Assembly: GCF_000344685.1 (NCBI RefSeq)
Contig: NW_006920418.1
Span: 1,171,714 to 1,235,713, forward strand
Source of the DNA: Gloeophyllum trabeum ATCC 11539
Taxonomy: Eukaryota > Basidiomycota > Agaricomycetes > Gloeophyllales > Gloeophyllaceae
Direction of reading: 5' to 3'
Length of the DNA stretch: 64,000 nt
Shown here piece after piece: positions 59,516 through 64,000 of this stretch. The notes under the pieces were generated by a model. The model was not told the origin of the DNA. It did no database searches and was given only the letters and a program-made list of their open reading frames with translations. The translations under genes and the position numbers were made by a program. The first letter of the stretch is position 1. Each line of letters starts with the position of its first letter.

Positions 59516-62500
59516 GTTTGCTGATGTCGATTCTCCTCCAGAGCACGCAGACATTTATACTCGAGACTGCTTTTGCATCCGATGAATTTTCCAATAAAGG
59601 ACATGCGAAAAGATGGGCTTAAATGTCATCTCCAAGGAACAAGTTGCGACTCACTTCGACAGAGTCTCGTGAATCGGTGGTTCCAAGAGACACTCCGCCA
59701 GGGCCGAATGAAATACATAAGCGCCGCGTGGGTATCGGTTACGTTCGTAGCAGTATAGTGCGCCCCGCAATATTGGCGATAAGCTCCTAAATCGTCAGGA
59801 ACGTCGGGGTGATGCGACTGGCTCGAGGAGCAGAAAAGCAGATCATGACGTTTTCACGCTGGAGGGTCTACCGATCACTACATTGCACGGTACGTGGGAC
59901 CCTGGACAACTAACATCTATTGTGGACATGTTAATGCTAGCATACATCCTAGAAAAGGCGGCCTATACTCTGTTTTGTTCTGAGCGCCTGCTTTCCGGAG
60001 CGCTTGTTCGGGATAGGCTGAGGTCGGAGTGCATAAAGCAAAGCAGCTATTAACAGAGTTCAGAATGATGATCTCCGAAGAAACCGCAAGTCAGCGGCTC
60101 ACGGCAGGTGTTAACTCACGGGCCAGAACCGCCGAAGCAAGCCAAGGCGAGGACCAGTCGACTTCTGGAGCGTGAGCGAAGTTGGTCCGTATTACGTGCG
60201 TAGGTAATGATCAGAGATCTATTCATCTTTACTTCCTGTTCTTCCGCTCTACAGTCTGCCGCACGTCTACAGCATACCGGATAGGTATGCAATTAGACGG
60301 TCTCACTACTCGCTTCCGCTTTATCCATAAGGAGCGCCGAGAGAGGCGGGAACTTTCCATCGTTGCCTTGGTACCAAGTCTATCGACATGTATGTCGTCC
60401 TACACTTCAAGACTGATCCTAGCGTTTGGCGCCTTTCGGAGCCTCCAGTAGCCACGTGGATCGGAGTGTAGCTATTTAGATGTCGGGTAACCAAAAAGAG
60501 GTATGTGGTAGGTTCGACAGCATATAGACTCAAACTGTAGCTAATTAGATGTGGCTCAACAAGGGCATTCCTGGGTACGGATTGGACGACTTCGGGCAAA
60601 CCTGCCGTTCGTACAGCTTTTGTGGCGGTCGAACTGGAAATTTCGGGGCCGACCGCAATGCGCGAGTTCCCACCTATATTGGTTTCCTCCCGGGCTCCAT
60701 AGCGAAAGCTCGAGAACCTGAGGAAGTATTCTCACATTCCGAGTAGGTCTGTAGCATGAAGCCTGTGGCCACGTCAGGCCGGACCCGCTGGCTTATTTTG
60801 AGCCCCGGATAGCGGCACCTTATGTCCGGCGCTTAATGAAGCAGTCCGTCCTGGCCGTCCTTGCTTTCTCATCGTTGCCAGACTGTGACAGACATGGGTA
60901 ACGTTCTAGTCGGTCATCACACCTACCTATCGACTGCCGGTACTACGCTGGCACCCGATGTAACCTTACTCTTGATGTCGCCGTATCGTGCCGAGCTCTG
61001 CCGGATCTCTTCAAAGGTGCGTTCCATTAATTACGAGGATATCTTATGAAGTGGCTGATTTGCTTATACATATACTTGTGATGGCTCATTCCAGTTTGAT
61101 TCATTTGCAGTTGATATCGTAAATCAGACTCACGACATGCCCAACTGCCCCACTTGACTCTTGATACCCGGAGGCAAAGTGGTGGTTGTCAATTCCGCCG
61201 TCAAAACTCTTGAAGGTTAACCACCCAAAGCTTGGCGCGACCCGCCACATTTTCTCGCGCCTCTTCTTTTATTTTCAATCTGCAAGGCTGCAATGTCTTA
61301 CGTACCAGGAACGAGGAGATGAAAACTCGTCTGTAGCGGAGCTCCCCAAAGGGCGGATGGAGCTCAATGGGCCACCTCCTCCGCACACCCGTACTGGCCA
61401 GAAGTGCGTCCACGTCGGATGTGATCGCGCTCCGGAATATGCTGGACGCGATTCATGCCACCTCCCGTGCATCTGGCTCCTCTGGGATTATTAGCGGGTG
61501 ACGCGCCTGGTACAACTTCTGCTCCCGTACTAGGGCAGATGTTCAATGCATTTGTAGCGCGTAAATCTGGGGTGCGCTCATCAAAAATACCGTAAAACGC
61601 CTACACCAGTGGGCTGCGGACAGAGGACCGGTATTGCGCATAGTATGTCTTCTTCCATTGTTCGTGATCTTACATGAATGTGGCGCTCTGACAAGCCGCC
61701 GAGCGGTCGTATTCTCGGGCTTGAGAACTGGAATTTCGGACGAAGTCTTTTACTACAGAGCCGCTCCAATTCTGAACGGCATGGAGCGTCTTGGTAGTCG
61801 TCGATGTCGCTCGAGATTTTCGTGACGAGGAGCCAGACTGCAGGGATTACACCAATCTGCTGGTGGCATTCCGAATTGTGAGTGGGTCTGCCCGCACTGA
61901 TCGTTCCCTTATTTACAAGTTAATAGCAATGCCGTGGGTAGCTTCATCTGGGTCGAGGTATGTTCCATGCGCATGTGGCCTCGCAATCTCGCGGTACGGT
62001 AAGTATTGGACAAGGCGTCTGCGCTCACTCGATGTCTATTTAGAGAGCAGATAACCCCGCCCGACCCTCGTCAGACAAACGCGCTAGTCCATCTACGAGT
62101 GCTTCGACCTCCTCCGTGATCGAAATTGAGTGAAGTACTGAGCACGCAGTCTTTTGCCCAGATGCTGCGAGGCGAGTAAGCGAAATCGTCTAAGCATATT
62201 AACTCTACTCCTCTCATCCCACGGACACCATGAGGTGTCCTAAAATTTGTATTGCAATCCCGACGACAGATTAAGGGCAATGGTAGGAAGTGACGACACG
62301 GGGAGGCCTGGAATGTTCAGTGGAAGGCAAGGAGAGCCGGGGATACACCGCCACTTGTCGTTCTGCACCCGTGCCCATCAAGAGTATCAAATCGGCGCGC
62401 CCGAACATGAAGGAGATCTGTCCTTCATGCTCCTGTTTCCGGGTGTTGAACAAACATCTTGCCGTATTAATGCTACACAACCTGCTAGTTGCCGATCGAG

Positions 62501-63288
62501 AAGGTGTCCGCTGGACGATGGACCATGTGCCTGCTGACGGTCGCAGACGCGGGCAGCCCACGGCGCCCGACTCAGCAGGTGCCGTGCGCAGGTTAGGTGG
62601 ATGGGACGGGATGCGACCAGGATCTCGAAGACGCAAGGACTGAGCAGATTGCGATGCCAAAGTTGAGAGAAGCCCAATTCAGCGTCCCTGTTTACAAACG
62701 GGCGCGTCGCCATTGGCTCGGTTACGCAGCCCCGGCCTTTCAAGGTCTGCGATCAGCAATCCGAGAGGCTTCTTCGATAACCTTGCCAGACCTCCTTTGG
62801 CTAGTCCTTCCCGTTTGTATTCTCGGCCGCAGCTGCGATAGGCCTCCTCGTCGATGCCAATGCCTCGCAGGCTTTGGGACTTGTGCTTGGAACTCAGTCG
62901 CGTTCTCATCGCCAACCGTCGGGAACCGTCTGTCGCGACACCACACTACAGCATCCTTTCGAGCCGGCATCTTGGCTTTGCGTCGATCAATGTACGCGTT
63001 CTCCCCCGTCATCACCGCGCTTTCGACTCGGACTTTGGCTGCACGTACCGCCACCTCGCAGTGTTCGCCTAATTCCCGTCCAATCAGAGCGCTGTCAATG
63101 CAAATGGCCTCCGGAACCACTAGCACGACGCCCAATTGCAAGGCCCGCCAAGCAGCGAATAATATCTGTCGAATTACGGCACATTGCGGGCTCCTAGAAT
63201 TACATGAAAACGAATCACTATAGTACATTAAAGGAAGTCGGTGACGGCCAACGGATTTCAGCTTGACGTAATATCGAGAGCAGATAGC
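59516..63288. other. Gene-poor stretch of about 3.8 kb
   Basis: I find no gene I can defend. Candidate exons include 60861-61049 (+), 61634-62054 (+, two frames with VVVDVARDFRDEEPDCRD) and opposing frames at 62597-63223 (+) and 62740-63228 (-). None shows a domain, conserved splice chain or transposon motif that I recognise, and no terminal repeats were evident by eye. Confidence 0.4.
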
Positions 63289-64000
63289 TCAGTTGTCAAA
63301 GACACCACGCTCAGCTTTCACCTGTGGCGGTCGATACCATCAACGCTTAACGAACCTAGACAGATGTCAGTATACTTACGGCTTCTTCGCTGGGTGTAAG
63401 TACCTCTTTGATGACCTCTGTCTTCTCTGAATGCTCTTTCACAACTTTTACTTTCGGTCCGTCTGCAGTCATGTCATCGTCAGGATCTACACCACCTGTG
63501 CTCCCCGCGCTTGAAAGTGGACCAGCTACCTCGTCTTTGGGGTATCCGGCCTCACGGCGGGAAAGTCTGTCTTCGGGGTGATGGCGGTTGCGGACATAGT
63601 CGACAGTGTGTTCCTGAAGGGCCGCGGGATCCTGGTGTCCAGAACGGTCGGCCTGCGTGTCGCGAAGTCAGGATCGGCAACACCGAGCACCGACATTAGC
63701 GGAGGGCACTGACCTTGATAAAAGCCTCCGACGCACTGCCCAGGTGTTCGTTCCAACCTGGCGCGTCGTGAATGGGCGTCGACGTCTCGTGCTGTTTGCC
63801 CTGGAGGTTTCTGTGCTTCTCCTTTTCCAGGAGCTCGGGATCGTTGTCGTGCATGGTACTATATGCTCTGACCTTGCGTTAGTGATCTGCGCGCCTCGAC
63901 GACATCTTAATTAGACAACTCGCACCTCGACGAGCTGTAGCCGTTCCTCATCGAGGAAGCAGGGCTCTGGCCGAAGCCAGCGACGGATCTAAGGGCAGTA
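63289..64000 (-). CDS. Probable mitochondrial protein of unknown function (partial at right edge)
   Basis: The 5' end lies beyond the window. The first visible exon reads SVAGFGQSPASSMRNGYSS, an Arg/Ser-type stretch like a presequence. Splicing (GTGCGA..CATATAG) leads to TMHDNDPELLEKEKHRNLQG, then APGWNEHLGSASEAFIKADR across another intron, EHTVDYVRNRHHPEDRLSRR, EAGYPKDEVAGPLSSAGS, an acidic patch, KVKVVKEHSEKTEVIKEVL, and a last exon VKAERGVFDN ending at TGA 63291-63289. The MHDNDPxLLExEKHRNL and APGWNEHLxSxSEA phrases are common in basidiomycete proteins of unknown function. Mitochondrial location is inference. Short, charged and probably soluble. Confidence 0.72.

Noticed and set aside
62597..63223. 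208-aa plus-strand ORF facing a 162-aa minus-strand ORF
   Set aside because: Neither shows a recognisable motif, and they are mutually antisense. Kept only as part of the gene-poor stretch.
63277..63350. tRNA-like stretch: tagctcagttg followed about 45 bases later by ggtcgatacc
   Set aside because: The A-box resembles TAGCTCAGTTGG, but the B-box lacks one T and no acceptor stem pairs. The sequence overlaps the last exon and intron of the right-edge protein on the other strand.
1..64000. Secondary-metabolite cluster (GMC oxidoreductase, O-methyltransferase, Zn2Cys6 factors, transporter)
   Set aside because: These genes are tens of kilobases apart, separated by housekeeping genes, and no backbone enzyme (PKS, NRPS, terpene cyclase) is present.

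Overview
The window is nuclear DNA from a filamentous basidiomycete, most likely an Agaricomycete. Nearly every gene is cut by several short introns of about 45-65 nt with GT..AG ends. The genes are dense and lie on both strands. The Zn2Cys6 factor with the block around GPPKGY and EQRWYQAE, the velvet protein, the Mid2/WSC-like wall sensor and the VTC4 polyphosphate polymerase are all fungal families. I resolved gene structures by hand from the splice sites and from continuity of family motifs.

Layout. 1-2135 (-): membrane-anchored GMC oxidoreductase, cut by the left edge. 2943-4667 (+): RhoGAP protein. 5577-9575 (+): Zn2Cys6 transcription factor. 9894-10846 (-): eIF6. 11083-12789 (+): NDUFAF7/MidA methyltransferase. 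13347-16921 (+): AspRS-DUF2156 fusion of the ErdS (ergosteryl-aspartate synthase) type. 17505-19019 (+): F-box protein. 19569-20720 (+): truncated paralogue of the Zn2Cys6 factor. 21567-22377 (+): FRA10AC1 homologue. 22471-24641 (-): GT-B-like protein resembling the N-terminal half of plant arabinokinase. 25771-26873 (+): seven-helix DUF7702-type membrane protein. 27299-30377 (+): AVT-type vacuolar amino-acid transporter. 30820-31911 (+): DNAJC8/Spf31 homologue. 32126-33715 (-): RMI1. 34029-40019 (+): paladin-like protein with three PTP-like phytase repeats. 40979-42104 (+): velvet protein. 44400-45736 (+): wall-stress sensor-like protein. 46245-49572 (-): VTC4. 49910-50776 (-): O-methyltransferase. 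51299-52865 (+): mitochondrial carrier with a 7-nt microexon. 53061-55888 (-): APC6/Cdc16. 56883-57956 (-): MAF1. 58834-59515 (-): hypothetical protein. 63289-64000 (-): probable mitochondrial protein, cut by the right edge.

Most genes are conserved housekeeping functions: translation (eIF6, MAF1, AspRS domain), splicing (FRA10AC1, DNAJC8), genome stability and cell cycle (RMI1, APC6), mitochondria (NDUFAF7, carrier, right-edge protein) and vacuole/phosphate (VTC4, AVT). They do not form a biosynthetic cluster. The most notable gene is the AspRS-DUF2156 fusion, which joins tRNA aminoacylation to sterol-lipid modification. That system is already described in fungi. I did not find a clearly undescribed multi-gene system. 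Two stretches (42105-44399 and 59516-63288) lack any gene I can support and may hold lineage-specific or decayed genes.
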